Assembly (NCBI GenBank): GCA_022702195.1
Contig: JAKONB010000293.1
Span: 1 to 6,034, forward strand
DNA: 6,034 nucleotides
DNA from: Beijerinckiaceae bacterium
Lineage (GTDB): Bacteria; Pseudomonadota; Alphaproteobacteria; Rhizobiales; Beijerinckiaceae
Direction of reading: 5' to 3'
Made by a program: the position numbers and the translations under genes. A model generated the notes under the pieces. It was given only the letters and a program-made list of their open reading frames with translations. It made no database searches and was not told the origin of the DNA. The first letter of the stretch is position 1. The number at the start of each line of letters is the position of its first letter. Shown here one piece after another: positions 1 through 6,034 of this stretch.

Positions 1-1401
<1,401 letters not shown>

Positions 1402-1410
1402 GGCGACGAT

Positions 1411-1435
1411 CTGCTTCCGTATTGCACGGTAGCAG
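1411..1435 (+). terminator. Stem-loop just downstream of carB, candidate terminator or processing hairpin
   Basis: CTGCT (1411-1415) pairs with AGCAG (1431-1435). After a T/T mismatch, CCGT (1417-1420) pairs with ACGG (1426-1429) around an ATTGC loop. The hairpin begins 10 bases after the carB stop. No T-run follows it, so it does not fit the classical intrinsic terminator. It may mark the end of the carB message, block 3' exonucleases, or be part of the greA leader. Confidence 0.45.
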
Positions 1436-1465
1436 CTACGCCGAAGTTCAGGATGAGATTAACTT

Positions 1466-1500
1466 GGCCCGGAGGGAGCGACCCCGCTCCCGACCGGGCT
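1466..1500 (+). promoter_or_regulatory. Strong 14-bp stem-loop in the greA leader, candidate terminator or attenuator
   Basis: The inner stem GGGAGCG (1474-1480) pairs perfectly with CGCTCCC (1485-1491) around the tetraloop ACCC. The outer stem 1466-1472 pairs with 1494-1500 (one G-T pair), separated from the inner stem by a small A versus GA internal loop. The bases just after it, TATTCATTGT (1501-1510), are moderately T-rich but not a true T-run. It ends 21 bases before the greA start. It could terminate carB transcripts or act as a partial terminator controlling greA. The pairing is directly visible; the function is inferred. Confidence 0.55.
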
Positions 1501-1521
1501 TATTCATTGTGGCGCGAGACG

Positions 1522-2004
1522 ATGACCATAGATAAGGTTCCGATGACCGTGCGCGGCTACGCGGCGCTGGAGGAGGAGTTGAAGCATCGCCAGCAGGTGG
1601 AGCGTCAACGCATCATCCAGGCGATCGCCGAGGCCCGCGCCCTGGGCGACCTGTCGGAGAACGCCGAGTATCACGCCGCCAAGGAGGCGCAGTCCCACAA
1701 CGAGGGGCGCGTGATGGAGCTGGAGAGCATGATCGCGCGCGCCGAGGTCATCGACGTGACCAAGCTGTCGGGCACGAAGATCAAGTTCGGCGCCACCGTG
1801 AGGCTCGTCGACGAGGACACGGAAGAGGAGAAGACCTACCAGCTCGTGGGCGAGCCGGAGGCCGATGTCCGCTCCGGGCTCGTGTCCATCACCTCGCCGA
1901 TCGCCCGGGCGCTGATCGGCAAGGGCGTCGGCGACACGGTGGAGGTGACCACCCCCGGCGGCGGCAAGTCCTACGAGGTCGTCGCCGTTCAGTACGGCGC
2001 CTGA
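1522..2004 (+). CDS. greA: Transcription elongation factor GreA (160 aa)
   Basis: GreA inserts its coiled coil into the RNA polymerase secondary channel and stimulates cleavage of backtracked RNA, rescuing paused complexes. The N-terminal coiled coil covers about residues 10-78. Its tip carries GDLSENAEYHAAKE, with Asp43 and Glu46 matching the acidic pair (Asp41, Glu44 in E. coli) that helps hold the catalytic magnesium. The C-terminal FKBP-like domain has FGATV (89-93), SPIARALIGKGVGD (125-138) and TPGGGKSYEV. Length is normal for the family (about 158). I chose ATG 1522 (MTIDKVPMTVRG) because the E. coli protein has a similar short lead before PMTLRG. ATG 1543 has a better upstream TAAGG (1533-1537) but would cut off that lead. 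An upstream in-frame ATG at 1453 would translate through the leader hairpin and is unlikely. The next gene starts 11 bases after the stop. Confidence 0.96.
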   Translation: MTIDKVPMTVRGYAALEEELKHRQQVERQRIIQAIAEARALGDLSENAEYHAAKEAQSHNEGRVMELESMIARAEVIDVTKLSGTKIKFGATVRLVDEDTEEEKTYQLVGEPEADVRSGLVSITSPIARALIGKGVGDTVEVTTPGGGKSYEVVAVQYGA

Positions 2005-2015
2005 GCACCGACGGA

Positions 2016-2528
2016 ATGAACCTTTTCGGGCGGCGCGCCGGTCTCGGATTGCTGGCATGCTTCGCCATGGCGCCCGGCGCCGTGGCTCAGGAGTCCGGCC
2101 GCTTCGCCGCCGGGCAGGTGGCGGGCGTCCAGGTGGACGTCCGTCCCCTGATCGCCCTCGGCAACGGCTCCCAGGCGGAAGCCCTGCGGGCCGATCTCCT
2201 GGCCGCCCTGAGGGAAACCTTCGCGGACAGGATCGGCAGGCGCGGGCCTTTGCTCGTCGTGCGGATCAAGGGGCTGTCGATCAACCCGTATGTCGGGAAT
2301 GGCGGCGGCCGCAACGGTTTCGGCAATGGCACGCAGAGCGACTATCTCGACGGCGAGGCCCTCCTCGTGGGACCGCGCGGCGCGGTGATCGCGCGCCATC
2401 CGCAACTCTCCGCCACGCCGTCCAGTGCCGGCGGGGCGTGGTACGATCCCGATTCCGAGCGGCGGCGGGTCACGGCCATCGCCGCGCATTACGCGGGCTG
2501 GCTGCGCCGTGCCCTGGCGACGGACTGA
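2016..2528 (+). CDS. Exported protein of unknown function (170 aa)
   Basis: I do not recognise a named family. The N-terminus MNLFGRRAGLGLLACFAMAPGAVA looks like a Sec signal peptide: basic RR at 6-7, a hydrophobic core, and AVA before a likely cleavage after Ala24. LLAC at 12-15 also resembles a lipobox, so a lipoprotein with Cys15 as first mature residue cannot be excluded, though the hydrophobic stretch continues past it. The mature part is about 146 residues. It has an amphipathic helix-like region (VDVRPLIALGNGSQAEALRA), a predicted beta strand (LLVVRIKGLSI, 79-89), a Gly/Asn-rich linker (94-106), a second beta-like segment (GEALLVGPRGAVIARH) and a conserved-looking end (SSAGGAWYDPDSERRRVTAIAAHYAGWLRRAL). 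It probably acts in the periplasm or at the outer membrane. It lies 11 bases after greA and 13 before the ELM1 gene, so co-transcription is likely. The signal peptide and GC-typical codon use support a real gene. Confidence 0.85.
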   Translation: MNLFGRRAGLGLLACFAMAPGAVAQESGRFAAGQVAGVQVDVRPLIALGNGSQAEALRADLLAALRETFADRIGRRGPLLVVRIKGLSINPYVGNGGGRNGFGNGTQSDYLDGEALLVGPRGAVIARHPQLSATPSSAGGAWYDPDSERRRVTAIAAHYAGWLRRALATD

Positions 2529-2541
2529 CGCGAGCCCCGTG

Positions 2542-3561
2542 ATGTCGACAGCATCCGCCCCCGGCCTCCTCGCGCCGTCCCGCGCCGCCGAGCTGAGCCG
2601 TGCCAGAACCTGGATCGTCACCGACGGCAAGGCGGGCGACGAGAACCAATGCGTCGGCCTCGCCGAGACCCTCGGGCTGACCTACGAACTCAGGCGGATC
2701 GCTCCCCGCCCGCCCTTCGGCTGGGTCGCCCCCTGGGGGCCGATCGATCCGGGCGACCGGCCCGGTCGCCGCTCGGGGGCGCTCGCCGGCGCGCTCCCGG
2801 ATATCCTGATCGCCTCGGGCCGCCGCTCGGTCCCGTATCTCCGGGCCGTGCGGCAGGCCTCGAACGGCGGCACCTTCACGGCGTTCCTCAAGGACCCGCG
2901 CATGGGTCACGAGACGGCGGATTTCATCTGGGTGCCGGATTACGACGACCTGCGCGGCCCCAACGTCTTCACCACGCTGACCAGCCCGCATCAGGTCTCG
3001 CCCGCCCGCCTCGCGCAGGCGCGGGCCCATCCCGATCCGCGCCTGGCCGGTCTGCCCTGGCCACGCATCGCCGTCCTGGTCGGGGGCGACAGCCGTCACC
3101 TGACCTACAGGCCGGCCGATATGCGCCGCCTGCTGCGCGACCTCGCCAAGCTCGCCGATGGCGGTTGCTCGCTGATGGTCACGGTGTCCCGGCGCACGCC
3201 GCCGAACCTGCGGGTCGCCCTGCGCAACCTCGTGGCGGCCAAGGGCGGCTTCTTCTGGGACGGCACCGGCGAGAATCCCTATGTGGCGATGATGGCGCTC
3301 GCCGAGTCGATCGTCGTCACCTCCGATTCCGCCAACATGGTCGGCGAGGCCGTGAGCACGGGCGCACCGGTGCTCCTGTTCGATCTGCCCAAGACCTATA
3401 TCCGTCACAGGCGGCTCTTTGCCGGATTGGCCATGGCGGGGGCACTCAAGCCATTCATCGGACGCCTGGAAGAACTGCATTATCAACCGCTCGACGCGAC
3501 GCCCGCCATCGCAGAGGCTATGGCACGCGCTTACGCCCTACATCGCGAACGCCGGGCCTGA
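2542..3561 (+). CDS. ELM1-family protein (Mito_fiss_Elm1 / former DUF1022), GT-B-like, 339 aa
   Basis: The family is named after plant ELM1, involved in mitochondrial fission. The bacterial role is not established, and a glycosyltransferase-like GT-B fold is usually assumed. Signature segments appear in order: WIVTDGKAGDENQCVGLAE (24-42), DILIASGRRSVPYLRAVRQ (87-105), FLKDPRMGHETADFIWVPDYDD (115-136), NVFTTLTSPHQVS (141-153), PRIAVLVGGDSRH (174-186), and near the end VVTSDSANMVGEAVSTGAPVLLFDLP (258-283), which resembles nucleotide-sugar-binding loops of GT-B enzymes. There is no signal peptide or clear membrane helix, so it is probably cytoplasmic or membrane-associated. ATG 2542 is preferred over GTG 2539 and over in-frame starts further upstream, because those lie inside the preceding gene and add nothing family-like. 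No strong Shine-Dalgarno is visible, which suggests coupling to the preceding gene. The stop TGA overlaps the trxB ribosome-binding site by one base. Confidence 0.93.
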   Translation: MSTASAPGLLAPSRAAELSRARTWIVTDGKAGDENQCVGLAETLGLTYELRRIAPRPPFGWVAPWGPIDPGDRPGRRSGALAGALPDILIASGRRSVPYLRAVRQASNGGTFTAFLKDPRMGHETADFIWVPDYDDLRGPNVFTTLTSPHQVSPARLAQARAHPDPRLAGLPWPRIAVLVGGDSRHLTYRPADMRRLLRDLAKLADGGCSLMVTVSRRTPPNLRVALRNLVAAKGGFFWDGTGENPYVAMMALAESIVVTSDSANMVGEAVSTGAPVLLFDLPKTYIRHRRLFAGLAMAGALKPFIGRLEELHYQPLDATPAIAEAMARAYALHRERRA

Positions 3562-3566
3562 AGGAG
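3561..3566 (+). promoter_or_regulatory. Shine-Dalgarno sequence of trxB
   Basis: AAGGAG lies 8 bases before ATG 3575. Its first A is the last base of the ELM1 gene's TGA stop, so ribosomes finishing that gene are placed on the trxB start. This fixes the trxB start and excludes the upstream in-frame ATG at 3419. Confidence 0.85.
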
Positions 3567-3574
3567 ACGAACCG

Positions 3575-4549
3575 ATGGCGCATACCCATTCCAAGCTGAT
3601 CATCATCGGATCGGGACCGGCCGGTTACACCGCGGCGATTTATGCCGCCCGCGCCATGGTCGAGCCGCTGCTCATTTCCGGCTTCCAGCCGGGCGGCCAG
3701 CTCATGATCACCACGGATGTGGAGAATTATCCGGGCTTCGCCGAGGCGATCCAGGGTCCGTGGCTGATGGAGCAGATGCGCCTCCAGGCCGAGCATGTCG
3801 GCACCAGAATCGTGTCCGAATACATCACCAAGGTCGACCTTCAGGTGCGCCCCTTCCGCCTCGAGGCGGATTCGGGCGAGACCTATAGCTGCGACGCGCT
3901 CATCATCGCCACGGGAGCCCAGGCGAAGTGGCTCGGCTTGCCCTCCGAGGCGCGGTTCCAGGGCTTCGGCGTCTCGGCCTGCGCCACCTGCGACGGCTTC
4001 TTCTTCCGCGGCAAGGAGGTCGTGGTGGTGGGCGGCGGCAACACGGCCGTGGAGGAGGCGCTCTACCTCGCCAATCTCGCCTCCAAGGTGACGGTGGTGC
4101 ATCGCCGGGGTGAGTTCCGCGCCGAGCGCATCCTCCAGGAGCGCCTGTTCAAGCATCCTAACGTCGAGGTGCTGTGGCACCATGCGATCGAGGAGATCTG
4201 CGGCACCCAGACGCCGCCCTCGGTGACGCATCTGCGCCTGAAGGACATCCGCTCCGGCGAGATCGTCGAGCGCAGGACCGACGGCGTGTTCATCGCCATC
4301 GGCCATCAGCCGGCGACAGGCATCTTCGAGGGACAGCTCGCTATGCGGCAGGGCGGCTATATCGACACGCAGCCCGGCTCGACGGCCACCGCCATCCCGG
4401 GCGTCTACGCCGCCGGCGACGTCACCGACGACGTGTATCGTCAGGCGATCACCGCCGCCGGCATGGGCTGCATGGCAGCCCTCGATGCCGAGAAGTACAT
4501 CGCGGCCCTCGAAGTCGGTGAAACGCCCCAGCAAGCCGCCGCAGAATAG
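3575..4549 (+). CDS. trxB: Thioredoxin-disulfide reductase (324 aa)
   Basis: TrxB is a cytoplasmic flavoenzyme that passes electrons from NADPH through FAD and a redox-active disulfide to thioredoxin. All key parts are present. The FAD-binding loop is GSGPAG (12-17), followed by QPGGQLMITTDVENYPG (38-54). IIATGA (110-115) is the typical second FAD segment. The active site is CATC (Cys136 and Cys139) in SACATCDGFFFRGKEV. The NADPH-binding loop is GGGNTAVEEA (153-162). HRRGEFRAE (176-184) contains the arginines that select NADPH over NADH. The C-terminal FAD motif is GDVTDDVYRQAITAAGMGCMAALDAE (281-306). Length is normal for the low-molecular-weight class (about 320). The start has an excellent AAGGAG. 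It is probably the last gene of the run beginning at greA, since a 250-base gap with its own promoter-like signal follows. Confidence 0.98.
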   Translation: MAHTHSKLIIIGSGPAGYTAAIYAARAMVEPLLISGFQPGGQLMITTDVENYPGFAEAIQGPWLMEQMRLQAEHVGTRIVSEYITKVDLQVRPFRLEADSGETYSCDALIIATGAQAKWLGLPSEARFQGFGVSACATCDGFFFRGKEVVVVGGGNTAVEEALYLANLASKVTVVHRRGEFRAERILQERLFKHPNVEVLWHHAIEEICGTQTPPSVTHLRLKDIRSGEIVERRTDGVFIAIGHQPATGIFEGQLAMRQGGYIDTQPGSTATAIPGVYAAGDVTDDVYRQAITAAGMGCMAALDAEKYIAALEVGETPQQAAAE

Positions 4550-4574
4550 TGGATTTTTGCGGTCCGCTGGTTCG

Positions 4575-4603
4575 TTGAGACTTGCGTGCGGCCGCAAGAC
4601 AAT
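4575..4603 (+). promoter_or_regulatory. Candidate sigma70 promoter for lysR with an inverted repeat filling its spacer
   Basis: TTGAGA (4575-4580, 5 of 6 matches to TTGACA) is separated by exactly 17 bases from GACAAT (4598-4603, 4 of 6 matches to TATAAT). CTTGCG (4581-4586) and CGCAAG (4593-4598) form a perfect 6-bp inverted repeat around TGCGGC. It occupies the spacer and its last base is the first of the -10 box. A second CGCAAG follows at 4604-4609, at the expected transcription start region. A regulator bound here would compete with RNA polymerase. The predicted leader to the lysR start is about 190 bases. The match could be chance in a 250-base gap. Confidence 0.5.
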
Positions 4604-4625
4604 CGCAAGGTTCCTGTCCTAACCT

Positions 4626-4655
4626 AAGCGCTGACGGCATGGGCTGTCGGCGCTT
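4626..4655 (+). promoter_or_regulatory. 12-bp stem-loop in the trxB-lysR gap
   Basis: AAGCGCTGACGG (4626-4637) pairs with CTGTCGGCGCTT (4644-4655) around a CATGGG loop, giving 12 pairs of which two are G-T. No T-run follows on either strand. It lies 77 bases after the trxB stop and just downstream of the proposed lysR promoter. It could end trxB transcripts or fold in the lysR leader. Confidence 0.5.
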
Positions 4656-4666
4656 GTCGCATGACG

Positions 4667-4694
4667 TGATCGCACCCGCAGACGCGGCCGATCA
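4667..4694. repeat. Short inverted repeat TGATCG-N16-CGATCA upstream of lysR
   Basis: TGATCG (4667-4672) and CGATCA (4689-4694) are exact reverse complements 16 bases apart. The arms are short, so chance is a reasonable explanation. The location, about 105 bases before the lysR start, would suit a regulator site. From 4695 to 4799 I see only the Shine-Dalgarno of lysR. Confidence 0.2.
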
Positions 4695-4786
4695 TGGCGG
4701 CTGAGTCCACTTTGGGCTGGAGCGTCCCGCGAGTTTCGTGGAACGACCGCCAGGCGGGGCATCTCGGTCGGCGTCAGGTTGCGTAC

Positions 4787-4791
4787 GGGAG
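4787..4791 (+). promoter_or_regulatory. Shine-Dalgarno sequence that favours the TTG start of lysR
   Basis: GGGAG lies 8 bases before TTG 4800. The same bases are too close to serve GTG 4791. TTG 4779 has only AGG directly against it. This spacing is the main reason for choosing 4800. Confidence 0.5.
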
Positions 4792-4799
4792 TGGACGCC

Positions 4800-5690
4800 T
4801 TGGACTGGGACAAGATCCGCATCTTCCTCAACGTCGCGGAAGCGGGAAGCTTCACCCGGGCGGGTGACGATATTGGCCTCAGTCAATCGGCGGTGAGCCG
4901 GCAAATCAGCGCCCTTGAGCGGGAATTGAAGGCGCCGCTGTTCCACCGCCACGCCCGCGGCCTCATCCTCACCGAGCAGGGGGACCTGCTGTTTCGCGCC
5001 GCGCGGGACATGAAGCTCCGGCTGGAGAACACCAAGGCGCGCCTCGTCGAGACCAGCGAGCGCCCCTCGGGCGACCTCAAGGTGACGACGACCACGGGGC
5101 TCGGCACCTCATGGCTGTCCCAGCGGGTCGCGGAATTCCTCGACCTCTACCCGGATGTGCGCGTCGAGCTGATCCTCACCAACGAGGAACTGGATCTCGC
5201 CATGCGCGAGGCCGATGTCGCGGTCCGCATGCGCCGTCCGGCGCAGCCGGACCTGATCCAGCGCCGGCTCTTCACGGTGCATTACCACGCCTTCGCGTCG
5301 CAGGATTACGTCAAGCGCTTCGGCGAGCCCAAGAGCATCGCCGATCTCGACAATCACCGCCTGGTCTCGTTCGGCGGCAACGAGCCGTCCTATCTGCTGG
5401 CCACCCATTGGCTGTCCACGGTGGGCCGCGAGGGGCAGGAGCGGCGACCGATCCACTTCACCGTCAACAACATCAGCGCCCTGCAGAAGGCGATGGAGAC
5501 CGGCGCCGGCATCGGCATCCTGCCGGATTACGCGGTGGAGGGGCAGACCGGCCTCGTCCAGGTGATGCGCGAGACCGAGATGCCGCACATGGAGAGCTAC
5601 CTCGTCTATGCCGAGGAGATGCGCACCGTGGCCCGCGTCCAGGCGTTCCGCGACTTCCTGGTCGCCAAGGCGCAGCGCTGGACCTACTGA
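4800..5690 (+). CDS. LysR-type transcriptional regulator (296 aa from the TTG start)
   Basis: The N-terminal winged helix-turn-helix is clear: IRIFLNVAEAGSFTRAGDDIGLSQSAVSRQISALERELKAPLFHRHARGLILTEQGDLLF (residues 6-65), with the recognition helix around SQSAVSRQISALE (28-40). A linker helix follows to about residue 88. The effector-binding domain starts at GDLKVTTTTGLGTSWL (91-106) and includes LDLYPDVRVEL (114-124), EADVAVRM (137-144) and a late AMETGAGIGILPDYAV (231-246). Length is normal for the family. Starts at TTG 4779, GTG 4791 and TTG 4800 are all possible; 4800 gives MDWDKIRIFL, a common beginning in related proteins, with GGGAG 8 bases upstream. The effector and targets cannot be read from sequence. 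Candidates from context are trxB upstream, msrP downstream on the other strand, and lysR itself through the dyad at 4581-4598. It has only His and no Cys in the effector domain, so it does not resemble OxyR-type thiol switches. Confidence 0.93.
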   Translation: MDWDKIRIFLNVAEAGSFTRAGDDIGLSQSAVSRQISALERELKAPLFHRHARGLILTEQGDLLFRAARDMKLRLENTKARLVETSERPSGDLKVTTTTGLGTSWLSQRVAEFLDLYPDVRVELILTNEELDLAMREADVAVRMRRPAQPDLIQRRLFTVHYHAFASQDYVKRFGEPKSIADLDNHRLVSFGGNEPSYLLATHWLSTVGREGQERRPIHFTVNNISALQKAMETGAGIGILPDYAVEGQTGLVQVMRETEMPHMESYLVYAEEMRTVARVQAFRDFLVAKAQRWTY

Positions 5691-5691
5691 C

Positions 5692-5733
5692 CAGCGTGTT
5701 GTCCATGATCCATCGATCCTGGACAACACGCTG
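5692..5733. terminator. Perfect 14-bp inverted repeat between convergent lysR and msrP, likely bidirectional terminator
   Basis: CAGCGTGTTGTCCA (5692-5705) and TGGACAACACGCTG (5720-5733) are exact reverse complements. Inside, after one mismatch, GATC (5707-5710) pairs with GATC (5715-5718) around CATC, extending the hairpin. It starts one base after the lysR stop and faces the end of msrP. Neither side has a T-run, so it may stop transcription with help or protect 3' ends. The remaining bases to 5808 hold only a weak GAGG/CCTC hairpin at 5741-5753. Confidence 0.7.
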
Positions 5734-5808
5734 TCTCTCAGAGGTGTCGCCTCGTCTCACGCCATACCGGCCACATCTTCGTCGGACGATGCCTTTGCGC
5801 CGCGCCCG

Positions 5809-6034
5809 TCAGACGAAGAGACGCTCCTTCTCCAGGCCCTTGTACAGGCCGGCCACCTGCTCGCCGTAGCCGTTGTAGATCAGCGTCGGGACGCGCTCGT
5901 CGGTGCCCAGCACCCGCTCGGTCGCCTGGCTCCAGCGCGGATGCGACACGGCCGGGTTCACGTTGGCCCAGAAGCCGTATTCGGCCGCCTGCAGGCCTTC
6001 CCAGAAGGTCTTCGGGCGCTCGGCGACGAACGAG
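5809..6034 (-). CDS. msrP: Protein-methionine-sulfoxide reductase catalytic subunit MsrP, C-terminal 74 residues (5' end outside window)
   Basis: MsrP (formerly YedY) is a periplasmic molybdopterin enzyme, exported by the Tat system, that reduces methionine sulfoxide in envelope proteins using electrons from the haem membrane subunit MsrQ. Read on the - strand, the fragment starts SFVAERPKTFWEGLQAAEYG and contains FWANVNPAVSHPRWSQATER, a strong family signature, then PTLIYNGYGEQVAGLYKGLEKERLFV before TGA at 5809-5811. This agrees with the family's C-terminus (NGYxxQVAxLYxG). The Tat signal and the molybdenum-binding cysteine would be beyond base 6034, as would any msrQ partner. The gene converges on lysR with 118 bases between the stops. 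The product call is firm from the C-terminal motif, although only about a quarter of the protein is present. Confidence 0.92.
   Translation of the reverse strand, partial: SFVAERPKTFWEGLQAAEYGFWANVNPAVSHPRWSQATERVLGTDERVPTLIYNGYGEQVAGLYKGLEKERLFV

Noticed and set aside
1453..1521. N-terminal extension of greA from ATG 1453
   Set aside because: It would add 23 residues unlike any GreA I know and would be translated through the leader hairpin.
2057..2542. Overlapping + strand frame within the exported-protein gene
   Set aside because: Arg/Gly/Pro-rich composition is typical of a shifted frame; the 2016 frame has a signal peptide and a balanced composition.
2470..3486. Long open frame on the - strand opposite the ELM1 gene (338 codons)
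   Set aside because: It is antisense to a gene with clear family motifs, has low-complexity composition and no motif of its own.
3419..3574. N-terminal extension of trxB from ATG 3419
   Set aside because: It overlaps the ELM1 gene and ignores the strong AAGGAG placed before ATG 3575.
3518..4597. Long open frame on the - strand opposite trxB (359 codons)
   Set aside because: It mirrors trxB codons, is His/Gly/Arg/Leu-rich and shows no domain. A GC-bias artefact is the simplest reading.
4639..4704. Possible 21-codon leader peptide upstream of lysR (MGCRRLSHDV...)
   Set aside because: Its start lies in a hairpin loop, it has no Shine-Dalgarno, and its codons show no attenuator-like run of one amino acid.
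4550..4799. A missed gene or RNA gene in the trxB-lysR gap
   Set aside because: No frame of useful length with a ribosome-binding site and no tRNA-like fold seen by eye; only the promoter, hairpin and short repeat already listed.

Overview
The window is GC-rich DNA from an alphaproteobacterium. Protein sequence character (the long CarB insertion, the start of GreA, and the LysR regulator beginning MDWDKIRIFL) suggests Hyphomicrobiales (Rhizobiales), most likely a Methylobacterium-like organism. That assignment rests on recognition of sequence style, not on a search. It looks like ordinary chromosomal core sequence. I see no insertion sequence, integrase, tRNA, rRNA, CRISPR array or phage gene, and no stretch that stands out as foreign.

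Layout, left to right. (1) The 3' part of carB on the + strand (1-1401), the large subunit of carbamoyl-phosphate synthetase. (2) A 120-base gap with two stem-loops (1411-1435 and 1466-1500). (3) greA, the transcript cleavage factor (1522-2004). (4) A small exported protein of unknown function (2016-2528), 11 bases after greA. (5) An ELM1-family (DUF1022-type) protein (2542-3561), 13 bases further on. (6) trxB, thioredoxin reductase (3575-4549), whose Shine-Dalgarno sequence touches the stop codon of the ELM1 gene. (7) A 250-base gap holding a sigma70-like promoter with a dyad in its spacer, and a second hairpin. (8) A LysR-type regulator (4800-5690). (9) A perfect 14-bp inverted repeat between convergent genes (5692-5733). 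(10) The 3' end of msrP on the - strand (5809-6034), the periplasmic methionine sulfoxide reductase catalytic subunit.

The tight spacing from greA to trxB (11, 13 and 13 bases) suggests one transcript joining transcription fidelity, two envelope- or sugar-linked genes of unclear role, and cytoplasmic thiol reduction. trxB, the LysR regulator and msrP together form a loose redox and repair neighbourhood. No gene set here looks like a complete undescribed system. The points most worth checking are the dyad inside the promoter upstream of lysR, the structured leader of greA, and the uncharacterised pair formed by the exported protein and the ELM1 protein.
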